Made by a program: the position numbers and the translations under genes. A stretch of DNA of 64,000 bases from positions 124,001 through 188,000 of the forward strand of contig JAEYPF010000019.1 in NCBI GenBank assembly GCA_023411115.1, read 5' to 3'. The DNA comes from Methanobacteriota archaeon. Lineage in GTDB: Archaea; Methanobacteriota; Methanobacteria; Methanobacteriales; Methanobacteriaceae. How positions within the stretch are numbered: the stretch's first letter is position 1; each line of letters opens with the position of its first letter. Positions 53,546-62,464 of this stretch are shown one piece after another. Below the pieces are notes generated by a model. It searched no databases, had not been told where the DNA came from, and saw only the letters and a program-made list of their open reading frames with translations.

Positions 53546-53989
53546 TCAATATTTCCTGCTGTAATATGCACGGGATGTAAAATACAGTATAAAACAGAAA
53601 AAGGCCACTATTAACAGTATGTAACCGGCCTGTAAAAATTGGGGATAAATATTTCTTAGAGCGATTATAATTATTCCAGCATAGATTATAACTGCTATAA
53701 GAATTCCTAAAGTCATGGTGGCAGCTTTTTCGTTGATTAGTTGGGTTCTTTCATCTTCTACAATAACATTACTGTTTCCCTGGAAAATTTCCTCTAAATT
53801 ATCCCTGTGGGTATATAAAACGGCACCTAAGGGGATTAAAAGCACAATTGCCAGTATTATGATGTAAATATTTGCAAGTACCAATCCTGCGATCCATAAT
53901 CCAGATATAAAAACAGATAATATCTTTATAAATAAACCAGATTCAAAGATTGAAAGTATTTTCATAATCATTCCTGATTTAGAGTCCAT
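53546..53989 (-). CDS. DUF2178-type membrane protein
   Basis: 147 residues, four predicted helices: two N-terminal (SVFISGLWIAGLVLANIYIIILAIVLLIPLGAVLY), the loop VEDERTQLINEKAATMT, then two more, ending YFTSRAYYSRKY. It is a paralogue of the following gene (shared DERT loop and C-terminal helix pair). ATG at 53989, 4 bases after AAAGGTGA; the ATG at 54007 overlaps that site. In the Xre-CPBP operon. Confidence 0.82.
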   Translation of the reverse strand: MDSKSGMIMKILSIFESGLFIKILSVFISGLWIAGLVLANIYIIILAIVLLIPLGAVLYTHRDNLEEIFQGNSNVIVEDERTQLINEKAATMTLGILIAVIIYAGIIIIALRNIYPQFLQAGYILLIVAFFCFILYFTSRAYYSRKY

Positions 53990-54019
53990 ATATTCACCTT
54001 TACTCATTTTGACATTTAA

Positions 54020-54511
54020 TTAGAGTGTCTTCAAATAATCTGTTGACCATCTAGAGTTTTTATTTATTACGTGTTTATTTTTAGATAATCTCCACAAAGT
54101 CATATGTGAAGCAAAAATCGTTGCAAGCAGCTGTAAAAATGGAGATATGAATACCATGAGTATGATCCATCCAATAAAGCTAATTTTGGGGTCATAAAGG
54201 ATCATTGGAATTCCAAAATTTGCAATATCTGCTTTTGGGTCTAAAAGCATTGTGCTTATGGGTCCCCAGATAACTACCATCCAAAATAAAGTAACTAAAG
54301 ATGTATAAAAGGAGTATTTTAAAGTATTAGTTAGAATATCATGTAAATTCATTTCAGAGGGCCTTAATCGTTTTGCAATGTACCATCCAACTGGAAATCC
54401 TAGCAATATGCAGAAAAATGGAACACCCATCCCCATTCCAGCAAGGAGGGTATCTAGAATTATGTAAAATGCAATAGCAGATTTTTTGCTAATTTTAAAA
54501 ATGTTGTTCAT
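54020..54511 (-). CDS. Four-helix membrane protein, first gene of Xre operon
   Basis: 163 residues with four membrane helices (about 14-43, 66-86, 103-125 region and a final amphipathic part): IAFYIILDTLLAGMGMGVPFFCILLGFPVGWYI, SFYTSLVTLFWMVVIWGPI, SFIGWIILMVFISPFLQLLATIFA. Unrecognised family. GAGGAGA lies 4 bases before the ATG. It begins the leftward operon that continues with two DUF2178 proteins, Xre and CPBP, and is next to the palindromic promoter. Confidence 0.78.
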   Translation of the reverse strand: MNNIFKISKKSAIAFYIILDTLLAGMGMGVPFFCILLGFPVGWYIAKRLRPSEMNLHDILTNTLKYSFYTSLVTLFWMVVIWGPISTMLLDPKADIANFGIPMILYDPKISFIGWIILMVFISPFLQLLATIFASHMTLWRLSKNKHVINKNSRWSTDYLKTL

Positions 54512-54522
54512 TTAATCTCCTC

Positions 54523-54571
54523 ATGTAAATAGTACTTTACATAATGTTATATAAACTTTACTAAATGTAAA
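54523..54571 (-). promoter_or_regulatory. Promoter with two TTTAC/GTAAA inverted repeats
   Basis: On the minus strand the TATA box GTTTATATAAC lies at 54556-54546. Downstream of it, overlapping the expected transcription start, is ATGTAAA-GTACTA-TTTACAT (54542-54523). Upstream of it is TTTAC-ATTTA-GTAAA (54571-54557). Both share the TTTAC/GTAAA half sites. This is a classic operator layout flanking a TATA box, and the operon encodes an Xre regulator, so autorepression is likely but unproven. Confidence 0.6.
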
Positions 54572-54757
54572 TGTATGGTTACTTCAAAGTTCAATTAGTA
54601 ATAAATTCTTTCCAGGTGTAACTCCAAAAATCTTCTAATTGCATTGATATATATGAAAAAACAAAATAATTGAAATAAGAGTAGATTTTCAATGAATTAT
54701 GTTTATTAATCTATTTACATAATATAAACTAATTTATTCTAATTGTGAGGGAATTAG

Positions 54758-55396
54758 ATGGGTTATTTAATCTGTGATAAGTGTAATGGGTACTATGAAC
54801 TTCAAGAAGGAGAATCAGAAAGTGATTTTTCTGATGAGTGTGAATGTGGTGGAAAAGTAAGATACGTTGAAAGTCTTGAAGATATCAATAGAGAAGATAC
54901 AACTGAAGAAAATATGCAGACCGGTGTATTTTATGAAGAAACCATATCTTTAAGATGGGTCATAATTTCTACCGTATTCATTTTTGGATTTCTATTATGC
55001 GTATTCCTTTTTCAGATTTTACTAATTCCAGCGGAATCGAGCCCTTTAATTAATATGATATTGGCCATAGTCCTTTTATTGATATTATTTTCTCTTAATT
55101 TTATGATATTACGTATAAAAATGACTCAGCAGTATTTATTGGTGTCTTGCGGGATATTTAAACATATTATGCCTTGGGATGATATTAATGACTGTCGTAT
55201 TGATGACCCTCCTGTAGCAAAATATACAGGTTATGGAATTCGTTTAGGCAAATTTAACGGAAAATGGATTCTTGGATATGTAATGGGAGATCCAAAAGTT
55301 TTACTTTCTTTAAATAAAGGTAGATTCAGAGATTTTGCATTTACTACTAAAAATCCACAGGAAGTGGTGGGGTTAATTAGAAAACAGATAAGTTAA
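54758..55396 (+). CDS. Zinc-ribbon membrane protein with PH-like C-terminal domain
   Basis: 212 residues: N-terminal zinc-binding segment ([14 protein letters not shown] ... [15 protein letters not shown]) common in Methanobacterium proteins, a polar linker, two membrane helices ([21 protein letters not shown] and [22 protein letters not shown]), and a C-terminal beta-rich part ([48 protein letters not shown]) of the bacterial PH type. Role unknown. Diverges from the Xre operon with about 245 bases between starts. Confidence 0.78.
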   Translation: MGYLICDKCNGYYELQEGESESDFSDECECGGKVRYVESLEDINREDTTEENMQTGVFYEETISLRWVIISTVFIFGFLLCVFLFQILLIPAESSPLINMILAIVLLLILFSLNFMILRIKMTQQYLLVSCGIFKHIMPWDDINDCRIDDPPVAKYTGYGIRLGKFNGKWILGYVMGDPKVLLSLNKGRFRDFAFTTKNPQEVVGLIRKQIS

Positions 55397-55673
55397 CAAA
55401 TATTTTGATGTTAACTGCTTTTATGATTTGAGACATTTCTTATATTCTTAAATGATTTACAACAGTTAGAATAATAAATACCTGTTAATAGCAGGTATAA
55501 CATGCTATAATTGCCTGATTTACTTTTAATAAAGATTTGGAAACAATAAAGCATAGTCCCTAAAACTCATAAGTGGGAAACTATTTTTCTAATCAAATCA
55601 AACATTAATATGGTAATGGGTGGAATCATCACAGGATTCTATTAAAATATAAAATTTTAGCAGGAGGTAATTT

Positions 55674-56240
55674 ATGAAAAAAGTCATTTTATTATGCGCA
55701 AGTCCAAGACCAAGCGGAAATACTTACCAGGTACTTGAAGAATGTGCCAGTATCATAGAAGATGAAGGTTTAGAGGTTGAAATAATCCCATTTGTCGGCA
55801 AAAAAATTGAATCATGTATTGCATGTGCAAGATGTGGTGAATTAAGCGAATGCAGTCTTGATGACGGGCTAAATGATATTATATCGAAAATTAGGGAAGC
55901 AGATGGTTTCATTATAGGGACACCAGTATATTTCGGTACTGCACGTGGAGATGCAATGTCTGCACTGCAGAGAATAGGAATGGTATCAAGAGCATCCGAT
56001 AATTTCCTATCATGGAAAGTAGGAGGTCCAATAGCAGTTGCAAGAAGAGGAGGTCATACAGCCACAATACAGGAAATGCTGATGTTTTTCTTTATAAATG
56101 ATATGATTGTTCCAGGCTCAACTTACTGGAACATGGTATTTGGCCATGCCCCTGGAGAAGTGCAGAACGACGATGAAGGTATGCAAACCATAAGGCGGTT
56201 TGGATACAATGTGGCCACTTTAATTAAAAAAATAAGCTAA
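55674..56240 (+). CDS. NADPH-dependent FMN reductase-like flavoprotein
   Basis: 188 residues with the flavodoxin-like fold: phosphate loop CASPRPSGNTYQVLEE, iron-sulfur-flavoprotein-like CIACARCGE ... CSLDDGLN, and TPVYFGTARGDAMSALQRIG for flavin binding. The compact cysteine set (C-x2-C-x2-C-x4-C) fits a [4Fe-4S] site as in archaeal iron-sulfur flavoprotein. Likely a redox protein for oxygen or disulfide stress or electron transfer. GGAGG is 6 bases before the ATG. Followed at about 110 bases by a NifX-like gene. Confidence 0.9.
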   Translation: MKKVILLCASPRPSGNTYQVLEECASIIEDEGLEVEIIPFVGKKIESCIACARCGELSECSLDDGLNDIISKIREADGFIIGTPVYFGTARGDAMSALQRIGMVSRASDNFLSWKVGGPIAVARRGGHTATIQEMLMFFFINDMIVPGSTYWNMVFGHAPGEVQNDDEGMQTIRRFGYNVATLIKKIS

Positions 56241-56347
56241 AAATACATAAATACTTATTTTTTTCTATTTTAAAGTAATTTCTGTTTTATTATAACTCTA
56301 ATAAAAATATTTTAGCAATTGAGAATATATTAAATCAAGTGATAATT

Positions 56348-56677
56348 ATGAAAATAGCCGTAGCAACTTCCAATGGTAAAGACGTGGATCATTTTGGTAA
56401 AGCACAGGAATTCATGATTTATGAATTTGACGAGGAGAACATGAATTTCGTTGAAAAAAGAGAATCTCCTAAGATAGAAGGAGAAAAACACCAATGGCAG
56501 AAATCACTGGATGCTATAGATGATTGTGAAGTTGTTATATGTGTCCAGGCAGGTTTGAAAGGTAAATTTGGGATTAAAAATGCAGGAATAAAACTGGTAG
56601 AAGATGAAGGGACCATAGAAGAAGTTCTTGAAAGATTTATCAATCATTATAACTTCATGAAGAAACCTCTATTTTAA
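56348..56677 (+). CDS. NifX/NafY-like (dinitrogenase Fe-Mo cofactor biosynthesis) family protein
   Basis: 109 residues of the NifX/NifB-C-terminal family: KIAVATSNGKDVDHFGKAQEFMIYEFDEE, DCEVVICVQAGLKGKFGIKNAGIKLVEDEG-type G-rich strand. Such small proteins can bind FeMo-co precursors, but archaeal genomes hold several free-standing copies with other or unknown roles, and no nif genes are here. Start ATG 56348 after AAGTGATAATT. Followed by hairpin cluster G. Confidence 0.88.
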   Translation: MKIAVATSNGKDVDHFGKAQEFMIYEFDEENMNFVEKRESPKIEGEKHQWQKSLDAIDDCEVVICVQAGLKGKFGIKNAGIKLVEDEGTIEEVLERFINHYNFMKKPLF

Positions 56678-56690
56678 GATCATAGAATTT

Positions 56691-56813
56691 TTAAAGTTGA
56701 GGGAATGCATACCATTCCCGAACCTTAAAAAAATTGAAAATTTTTTTAAAGTTGAGAAAACCGAAGGTTTTCGAACCTTAAAATTTTGATATTTAAATAT
56801 CAAAATTTTAAAG
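56691..56813. repeat. Multi-hairpin repeat cluster G, with a 34-base perfect palindrome
   Basis: Order: TTAAAGTTGA, hairpin GGGAATG-CATAC-CATTCCC (56701-56719), CGAACC, TTAAAAAAATT-GAA-AATTTTTTTAA (56725-56749), AGTTGA, GAAAACC-GAA-GGTTTTC (56756-56772), CGAACC, then the perfect palindrome TTAAAATTTTGATATTT/AAATATCAAAATTTTAA (56778-56811) and AG. Linkers TTAAAGTTGA and CGAACCTTAA each occur twice and match cluster F in reverse complement. The region follows the NifX-like stop by 14 bases. Rest of the gap to 57159 is described with cluster H. Confidence 0.8.
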
Positions 56814-56941
56814 TATAAATAGGAGCCCATCTAAATAATATGATATAACCTGGGCGGATTTTTAAAAGACAAATTAGAGTTGAAATATGGAAGTCATCAT
56901 TAATGAAACTCTATTTAACTAGTTTTAATGTATTTTCCATA

Positions 56942-57060
56942 TATTTATAAACCATGAATGAGATTGTATATTAAGTGATTTTAATCAAGCTAATTAGTTT
57001 GAATAGCGTGCAAAAAATCATAGATTTTTTGCGCATTCAATCTATGATTTTGAAAGTTTT
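56942..57060 (+). repeat. TATA-like element and hairpin cluster H upstream of S3Ae
   Basis: ATTTATAAA at 56943-56951 is a TATA candidate. GCAAAAAATC-ATA-GATTTTTTGC (57010-57032) is nearly the same hairpin as in cluster B, inside an outer stem TTGAAT 56999-57004 and ATTCAA 57035-57040. A weaker TCAATC/GATTTTGA follows to 57053. If the TATA box is used, the hairpins would be in the S3Ae leader. No gene in the 480-base gap 56678-57159. Confidence 0.6.
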
Positions 57061-57159
57061 TATGAATCATTTTTTACAAACTTAATGAAAATAAAGAAAG
57101 GATATTAAATAAGTCTATTAGGGACGATATTTTCTAAATAAATTTATAAAGGTGATATT

Positions 57160-57747
57160 ATGGCTAAAGCAAGACGCAGGCGAGTAAGAGATACGTGGAA
57201 AGAGAAACAATGGTATAAAATTATGACTCCTAAAGATTTTGGAGAGGCAGAAATAGGAACTACTCCTGCAAGGGATCCTGACATGCTCGTTAAAAGACGA
57301 GTTGAATCATCAATGAGAGAACTAACTGGTGATTTCAGTAAGCAGTATGTTAAACTTTACTTCCAGATAAACGATGTAGCTGGAGATACAGCAAACACCA
57401 AGTTTGTTGGACATCATGTAACAACAGATTATGTTAGAAGCATGATAAGAAGGGGAACAAGTAGAATAGACACAATGGCAGATGTGACCACAAAGGAAGG
57501 TTACAAAGTTAACGTGCATATTATTGCTATAACTGTAAAAAGAGCAAAATCATCCCAGCAAAAATTCATAAGGGAAACCATGGGCAACCTTGTTCAACAG
57601 GCAGTGGATGGAAAAACTTTCCCTGAATTTGTTGAAGGAGTTATATCTGGAAAAATGGCATCCAGTATATACCATGAAACAAAGAAAATATACCCTCTAA
57701 AGAGAGTTGAAATAATTAAAACTCAGGTAATTGAAGAACCATCATAA
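57160..57747 (+). CDS. rps3ae: 30S ribosomal protein S3Ae
   Basis: 195 residues, archaeal S3Ae (eukaryotic eS1). N-terminal ARRRRVRDTWKEKQWYKIMTPKDFGEAEIG, then ARDPDMLVKRRVESSMRELTGDFSKQYVKLYFQI, and IDTMADVTTKEGYKVNVHIIAITVKRAKSSQQ. AAGGTGAT is 4 bases before the ATG. Certain. Followed by the DUF92 gene in the same direction. Confidence 0.98.
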   Translation: MAKARRRRVRDTWKEKQWYKIMTPKDFGEAEIGTTPARDPDMLVKRRVESSMRELTGDFSKQYVKLYFQINDVAGDTANTKFVGHHVTTDYVRSMIRRGTSRIDTMADVTTKEGYKVNVHIIAITVKRAKSSQQKFIRETMGNLVQQAVDGKTFPEFVEGVISGKMASSIYHETKKIYPLKRVEIIKTQVIEEPS

Positions 57748-57786
57748 TTAATTTAGTTACTAAAAAACAGCATATCTGGGAGATAA

Positions 57787-58455
57787 ATGATATATCTAGA
57801 ATATGTGATCTTGCTTGTGATTGTAGGGCTTTTAATATACATTAAGGGGGCCCTAGATCTTCTTGGATCCATTTTCATGATTATCATGGGTATAATTATT
57901 ATTTTTACAGCCGGAGTTACCTGGCTTCTTTTAATTTTTGTTTTTTTGATTCTTGGTCTACTATTTACTAAATATAAGCACAAATACAAGAAAGAAATTG
58001 GTGTTTATGAAGGAAAAAGAAGTGTAAAGAATGTAATTTCCAATGGAATAGTTCCTTTTGTTATGGCTGCATTTGGAAATTACGCTGGTTTTATAGGTTC
58101 TATTGCAGTTGCAACTGCTGATACACTTGCAAGTGAAGTAGGAGTTGTAGATAAATCTCCTCGACTTATAACTAATTTAAAAAAAGTCCCACCAGGAACA
58201 GACGGGGGAATTTCCCCAATAGGGACAGCAGCAGGAATTGTTGGTGCAGGAATTATAGGTATTTCTGCATATTTTTTAGGAATAACTACAGATCCTTTTA
58301 ATGCACTCAAAATAGCAATCATATCAGGTACCGTCGGGTGTTTCGTAGATAGTATTCTCGGAGCTGTATTAGAATCAAGGAACTATATTACAAATGAACA
58401 TGTCAATCTTTTAGCTACCGTATCGGGAGCACTTTTAGGAATTCTCATAGTTTAA
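57787..58455 (+). CDS. DUF92 family membrane protein
   Basis: 222 residues with about six membrane helices. The conserved DUF92 core is GNYAGFIGSIAVATADTLASEVGVV, PPGTDGGISPIGTAAGIVGAGIIG and GCFVDSILGAVLE. Relatives include plant phytyl-phosphate kinase VTE6, so a polyprenyl or phytol phosphate kinase-like function is possible; in archaea it is unproven. GGGAGATAA precedes the ATG. In the run S3Ae-DUF92-ApgM-GlmM. Confidence 0.88.
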   Translation: MIYLEYVILLVIVGLLIYIKGALDLLGSIFMIIMGIIIIFTAGVTWLLLIFVFLILGLLFTKYKHKYKKEIGVYEGKRSVKNVISNGIVPFVMAAFGNYAGFIGSIAVATADTLASEVGVVDKSPRLITNLKKVPPGTDGGISPIGTAAGIVGAGIIGISAYFLGITTDPFNALKIAIISGTVGCFVDSILGAVLESRNYITNEHVNLLATVSGALLGILIV

Positions 58456-58494
58456 TAGGTATAATGCACAATGTTTACATAGTTGGGTGATAAT

Positions 58495-59730
58495 GTGAAG
58501 GGAATTATAATGATAATAGACGGGATGGCAGATCGTCCCATAAAAGATCTTGGATATAAAACTCCACTTGAAGCTGCAAACACTCCAAATATGGATAAAC
58601 TAGCTGAAATGGGTGTAAATGGTATTATGGATCCAATAAGTCCAGGTATAAGGGCCGGTAGTGATACATCACATATTTCAATACTCGGATATAATCCTTA
58701 TGAAGTTTATACTGGTAGGGGCCCATTTGAAGCGGCAGGAATAGGTTTAGATGTCGTAGCCGGAGATATAGCATTTAGATGCAACTTTTCAACCCAGGAT
58801 GAGAACGGTATTATTGTAGATAGAAGGGCTGGGAGAATAAGGGAAGGTACAGATGAAATAGCCAAATCCATAAATTCCCTAAAATTAGATGGTTTTGAAG
58901 ATGTAGAAATCATCTTTAAAGAATCAACAGGACACAGGGCAGTACTCGTGCTTAGAGGAACCGGATTGTCTGATAAAGTATCAGATTCTGATCCAAAACA
59001 TGAAGGAAAACATCCTAAAGAAGTTATTCCTTTGGATGATTCTCCAGAGGCATTAAAGACTGCTAAAATATTGAATAAATTTGTTGAAATATCTTACCAG
59101 ATTTTAAAAGATCATCCAGTAAACACTGAAAGAATAAATGAAGGAAAAAGCCCTGCAAATGTGATTTTACCACGGGGGGTAGGGGCAGTTCCACATATTC
59201 CTCCCTTTGAAGAGAAATACGGTGTAAAAGCGGCATGTATAGCAGAAACAGGGCTTATAAAAGGAATTGGGAAAATAACCGGCATGGATCTAATTGAAGT
59301 TGAGGGAGCCACTGGTGGAATTGACACCAATCTTGAAAATATTACAAAAGCTATTGTAGATGTGGCAAATAGCAATAATTATGATTTTATGCTTATTAAT
59401 ATTGATGGAGCAGACGAAGCAGGTCATGACGGCCTGACTGAAGAAAAAGTAAAGTTCATTGAAAAGGTGGACTCTGTAGTTAGTGAAGTAATGCAATTAG
59501 ACGATCTTTACTTTATTTTAACAGCAGATCATTCAACTCCAGTTTCTATAATGGATCACACTGGAGATCCAGTCCCTATTGTTATAAAAGGGCCTGAAGT
59601 TAGGGTGGACGATGTTAATAGTTTTAACGAAAGGGCCGCTACATATGGGGGATTATGCAGAATCAGAGGCTCAGATATCATGAATATACTCATGGATTTC
59701 ATGAATAAATCTAATAAATTTGGAGCATAA
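58495..59730 (+). CDS. apgM: 2,3-bisphosphoglycerate-independent phosphoglycerate mutase, archaeal
   Basis: 411 residues of the alkaline-phosphatase-like archaeal iPGM: IMIIDGMADRP at the N-terminus, NMDKLAEMGVNGIMDPI, the Ser nucleophile in RAGSDTSHISILGYNP, and metal ligands in INIDGADEAGHDG and LTADHSTPV. Converts 3- and 2-phosphoglycerate in glycolysis and gluconeogenesis. GTG start at 58495 with GGTGAT 3 bases upstream; the TTG at 58483 sits before that site. GlmM follows 26 bases later. Confidence 0.95.
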   Translation: MKGIIMIIDGMADRPIKDLGYKTPLEAANTPNMDKLAEMGVNGIMDPISPGIRAGSDTSHISILGYNPYEVYTGRGPFEAAGIGLDVVAGDIAFRCNFSTQDENGIIVDRRAGRIREGTDEIAKSINSLKLDGFEDVEIIFKESTGHRAVLVLRGTGLSDKVSDSDPKHEGKHPKEVIPLDDSPEALKTAKILNKFVEISYQILKDHPVNTERINEGKSPANVILPRGVGAVPHIPPFEEKYGVKAACIAETGLIKGIGKITGMDLIEVEGATGGIDTNLENITKAIVDVANSNNYDFMLINIDGADEAGHDGLTEEKVKFIEKVDSVVSEVMQLDDLYFILTADHSTPVSIMDHTGDPVPIVIKGPEVRVDDVNSFNERAATYGGLCRIRGSDIMNILMDFMNKSNKFGA

Positions 59731-59756
59731 CCTATAAATTAAAATTGGTGCATTAT

Positions 59757-61112
59757 ATGGCAGACATGATTCCAAGACTCTTTGGTACATCCGGTATTAG
59801 GGGTAAAATAGGTAGTGAAATCACTTTAGATTTAATAACTAATGTTGGAATGGCAGCAGCCACATATATTGGTGGAAAAGGACGTAAAGTTGTTATAGGG
59901 TATGATACCCGGACTTCGAATAAAATGGTTGAAAATGCAATAACAGCAGGTATTTTACAGTGCGGCTGTAATGTAATTCGACTGGGAATGGTTCCAACAC
60001 CTTTAGTTGGATATGCAGCCATGAAACTCAATGCAGATCTGGGAATTATGTTAACTGCATCACATAACCCTTCACAGTATAATGGAATAAAACTCTGGAA
60101 TCCCAAGGGAATGGCTTATACACAGGATCAGGAAAGAACAATAGAAAAAATAATTCATGAAAAGAGTTTTTCTAAAGTTTCCTGGGAAAATATAGGAGAT
60201 ATTGAAAATAACAACAGTATTATCCATAGGTATATAGATGATTTGCTTAGTAATGTGGATATTAAAGGAAATCTTAAGGTCGTCGTTGACTGTGCAAATG
60301 GAGCTGGTTCATTTATATCTCCAATAGTGCTTAGAAAAGCAGGTTGCAATATCATAACTTTAAATTGTCAGCCAGATGGATTTTTCCCTGGAAGAATGCC
60401 AGAACCATCAGAAGCAAATCTTTCTGAACTTATGAAAGTCGTAAAAGCCACTGGAGCCGACATTGGAATTGCCCATGATGGAGATGCAGACAGAATGGTG
60501 GCAATTGATGATAATGGAAACATGGCCGATTTTGACAAGCTTTTAGCCCTCGTATCAAGTAAAATTGGTGGAAAAGTAGTTACAACTGTCGATGCATCAT
60601 TTTGTGTAGATAAATGTATGGAAGAAGCAGGCGGAGAAGTGATACGTACTAAAGTGGGAGACGTGCATGTCGCTGAGGTAATTGTAGAGTCCAACGCCTC
60701 ATTCGGCGGTGAACCCTCAGGTACATGGCTTCATCCTGATTTCTGTATGTGTCCTGATGGAATACTGTCTGCACTTAGAGTTATAGAAATTGTGGAAAAA
60801 TACGGGCCTCTTTCTAAGCTCTTAGGAAATATACCAAGTTACCCAACGATAAGAGATAAAATAGAATGTGAAAACATTCAAAAGACATTGATAATGGAAA
60901 AAGTTAAAGAAGAACTTCCTGATTATTTTGACAATGTAAATGATGTTAATTTCATAGATGGAGTTAGAATTTCCATGAAGGATGGAAGCTGGGTATTAAT
61001 AAGGCCTTCTGGGACAGAATCATACATTAGAATTACTTTAGAAGGTAAAACTGTGGAAATAGCTCAAAAAATTAGAAATATATCCAGGGACTTTATAGAG
61101 GGAATTTTATGA
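59757..61112 (+). CDS. glmM: Phosphoglucosamine mutase (GlmM)
   Basis: 451 residues of the alpha-phosphohexomutase family: RLFGTSGIRGKIG, active-site TASHNPSQYNG with Ser102, metal-binding DGDADRMVAID, FGGEPSGTWLHP sugar-binding loop, and RPSGTESYIRI phosphate-binding loop. Archaeal members convert glucosamine-6-phosphate to glucosamine-1-phosphate, for UDP-GlcNAc. Could also act on other hexoses. ATG at 59757 with GGTG 6 bases before. The next gene overlaps by 4 bases (ATGA), so coupling with GlmU is direct. Confidence 0.95.
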   Translation: MADMIPRLFGTSGIRGKIGSEITLDLITNVGMAAATYIGGKGRKVVIGYDTRTSNKMVENAITAGILQCGCNVIRLGMVPTPLVGYAAMKLNADLGIMLTASHNPSQYNGIKLWNPKGMAYTQDQERTIEKIIHEKSFSKVSWENIGDIENNNSIIHRYIDDLLSNVDIKGNLKVVVDCANGAGSFISPIVLRKAGCNIITLNCQPDGFFPGRMPEPSEANLSELMKVVKATGADIGIAHDGDADRMVAIDDNGNMADFDKLLALVSSKIGGKVVTTVDASFCVDKCMEEAGGEVIRTKVGDVHVAEVIVESNASFGGEPSGTWLHPDFCMCPDGILSALRVIEIVEKYGPLSKLLGNIPSYPTIRDKIECENIQKTLIMEKVKEELPDYFDNVNDVNFIDGVRISMKDGSWVLIRPSGTESYIRITLEGKTVEIAQKIRNISRDFIEGIL

Positions 61113-62383
61113 ATGGAGTACTTCTTACAGCAGGTGAAGGAACAAGAATGCGGCCACTGACCTTAACAAGGCCTAAAACAATGTTACAGGTTGGAGGAAA
61201 GCCCATACTTCAATATAATTTAGAGGCGTTAAGGGATGCTGGTGTCAAGGATATAGTAATGGTAGTAGGCTATAGAAAAGAGGCAATTGAGGATTATTTT
61301 GAAGATGGGTCCAAATTCGGAGTTAATATCACTTATGTTACCCAAGAGGAGCGGCTTGGAACTGCACATGCCATTAGTTCCGTTAGAAATGAAATAGATA
61401 ACCAATTTATAGTCTTAAATGGAGATATAATAGTTAATCCCAAACTTATCACTGATTTAATTCAAAAATATGAGTCTAATGAAGCATCATCCATTCTTAT
61501 ATTGATTGAAGTGGAAGATCCTTCTTCTTTTGGCGTGGTTGAAATAGAAAATGATAGAATTAAGGATATAATTGAAAAACCTGCTCCTGGAGAAGCTACC
61601 AGCAATTTAATAAATGCAGGAATTTATCTTTTTGACAACACCATTTTCAATGCCATTGATAGAACTCCAAAATCTGAAAGAGGGGAATATGAGATAACTG
61701 ACTCTCTTAAAATCCAAATAACTGAAAATAAGCCAGTTTTGGGGCTTAAATCTGACAGCAAATGGATAGATGTTGGACGCCCATGGGAACTTCTAGATGT
61801 AAATGAACATTTCATAGGCGAAATGGAAGAAGATATTCAGGGCGAAATCGAAGAGGGCGCCACAATCCACGGTAAAGTAATTCTTGGAAAAAATAGCATT
61901 ATAAGATCTGGAACTTACATTTTAGGGCCTGTTTTTATTGGAGAAGGCTGTGATATAGGTCCTAATTCTTACTTAAGAAAATATACATACATCGGAAATA
62001 ATGTGAATGTTGGAAATGCTGTTGAAATTAAAAATTCTATAATAATGGATGGAACTAACGTTAATCACCTTTCTTATGTCGGTGATTCAGTAATTGGGGC
62101 TGAATGTAATATTGCTGCGGGTACAAATATTGCTAATCTACGTTTCGATAATAAAAACATTAAAATGAACATTAAAGGCGAAAAACTTGACTGTGGTGTG
62201 AGAAAATTGGGGGCCATATTTGGTGACAACGTAAAAACAGGTATAAATTCAAGTTTTAACCCGGGAGTAAAAGTGGGTATTAACTCAGCAGTTGGCTCAG
62301 GTACTATAATCTATGAAGATATACCTTCAAACACACTTATTTTAGTGAAACAAGAATATAAAGTTGTAAAATATAATAGATAA
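61109..62383 (+). CDS. glmU: Bifunctional sugar-1-phosphate nucleotidylyltransferase/acetyltransferase (GlmU type)
   Basis: 424 residues. N-terminal pyrophosphorylase domain (LLTAGEGTRMRPLTLTRPKTMLQVGGKPIL, LGTAHAISSV, ILNGD-like VLNGDIIVN) and C-terminal left-handed beta-helix (ILGPVFIGEGCDIGPNSYLR, GNAVEIKNSIIMDGTNVNHLSYVGDSVIG, GAIFGDNVKTGINSSFNPGV). This is the archaeal GlmU analogue that acetylates glucosamine-1-phosphate and makes UDP-GlcNAc. Overlaps GlmM by 4 bases. UDP-GlcNAc then feeds pseudomurein and protein glycosylation. Confidence 0.94.
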   Translation: MNGVLLTAGEGTRMRPLTLTRPKTMLQVGGKPILQYNLEALRDAGVKDIVMVVGYRKEAIEDYFEDGSKFGVNITYVTQEERLGTAHAISSVRNEIDNQFIVLNGDIIVNPKLITDLIQKYESNEASSILILIEVEDPSSFGVVEIENDRIKDIIEKPAPGEATSNLINAGIYLFDNTIFNAIDRTPKSERGEYEITDSLKIQITENKPVLGLKSDSKWIDVGRPWELLDVNEHFIGEMEEDIQGEIEEGATIHGKVILGKNSIIRSGTYILGPVFIGEGCDIGPNSYLRKYTYIGNNVNVGNAVEIKNSIIMDGTNVNHLSYVGDSVIGAECNIAAGTNIANLRFDNKNIKMNIKGEKLDCGVRKLGAIFGDNVKTGINSSFNPGVKVGINSAVGSGTIIYEDIPSNTLILVKQEYKVVKYNR

Positions 62384-62464
62384 CCTTACGCTTTATTTTC
62401 TATCATATTATTTTTAAGTTGAAAACTATTGGTTTTGTCTGCTACAAAAAATTTGAGGGATACT

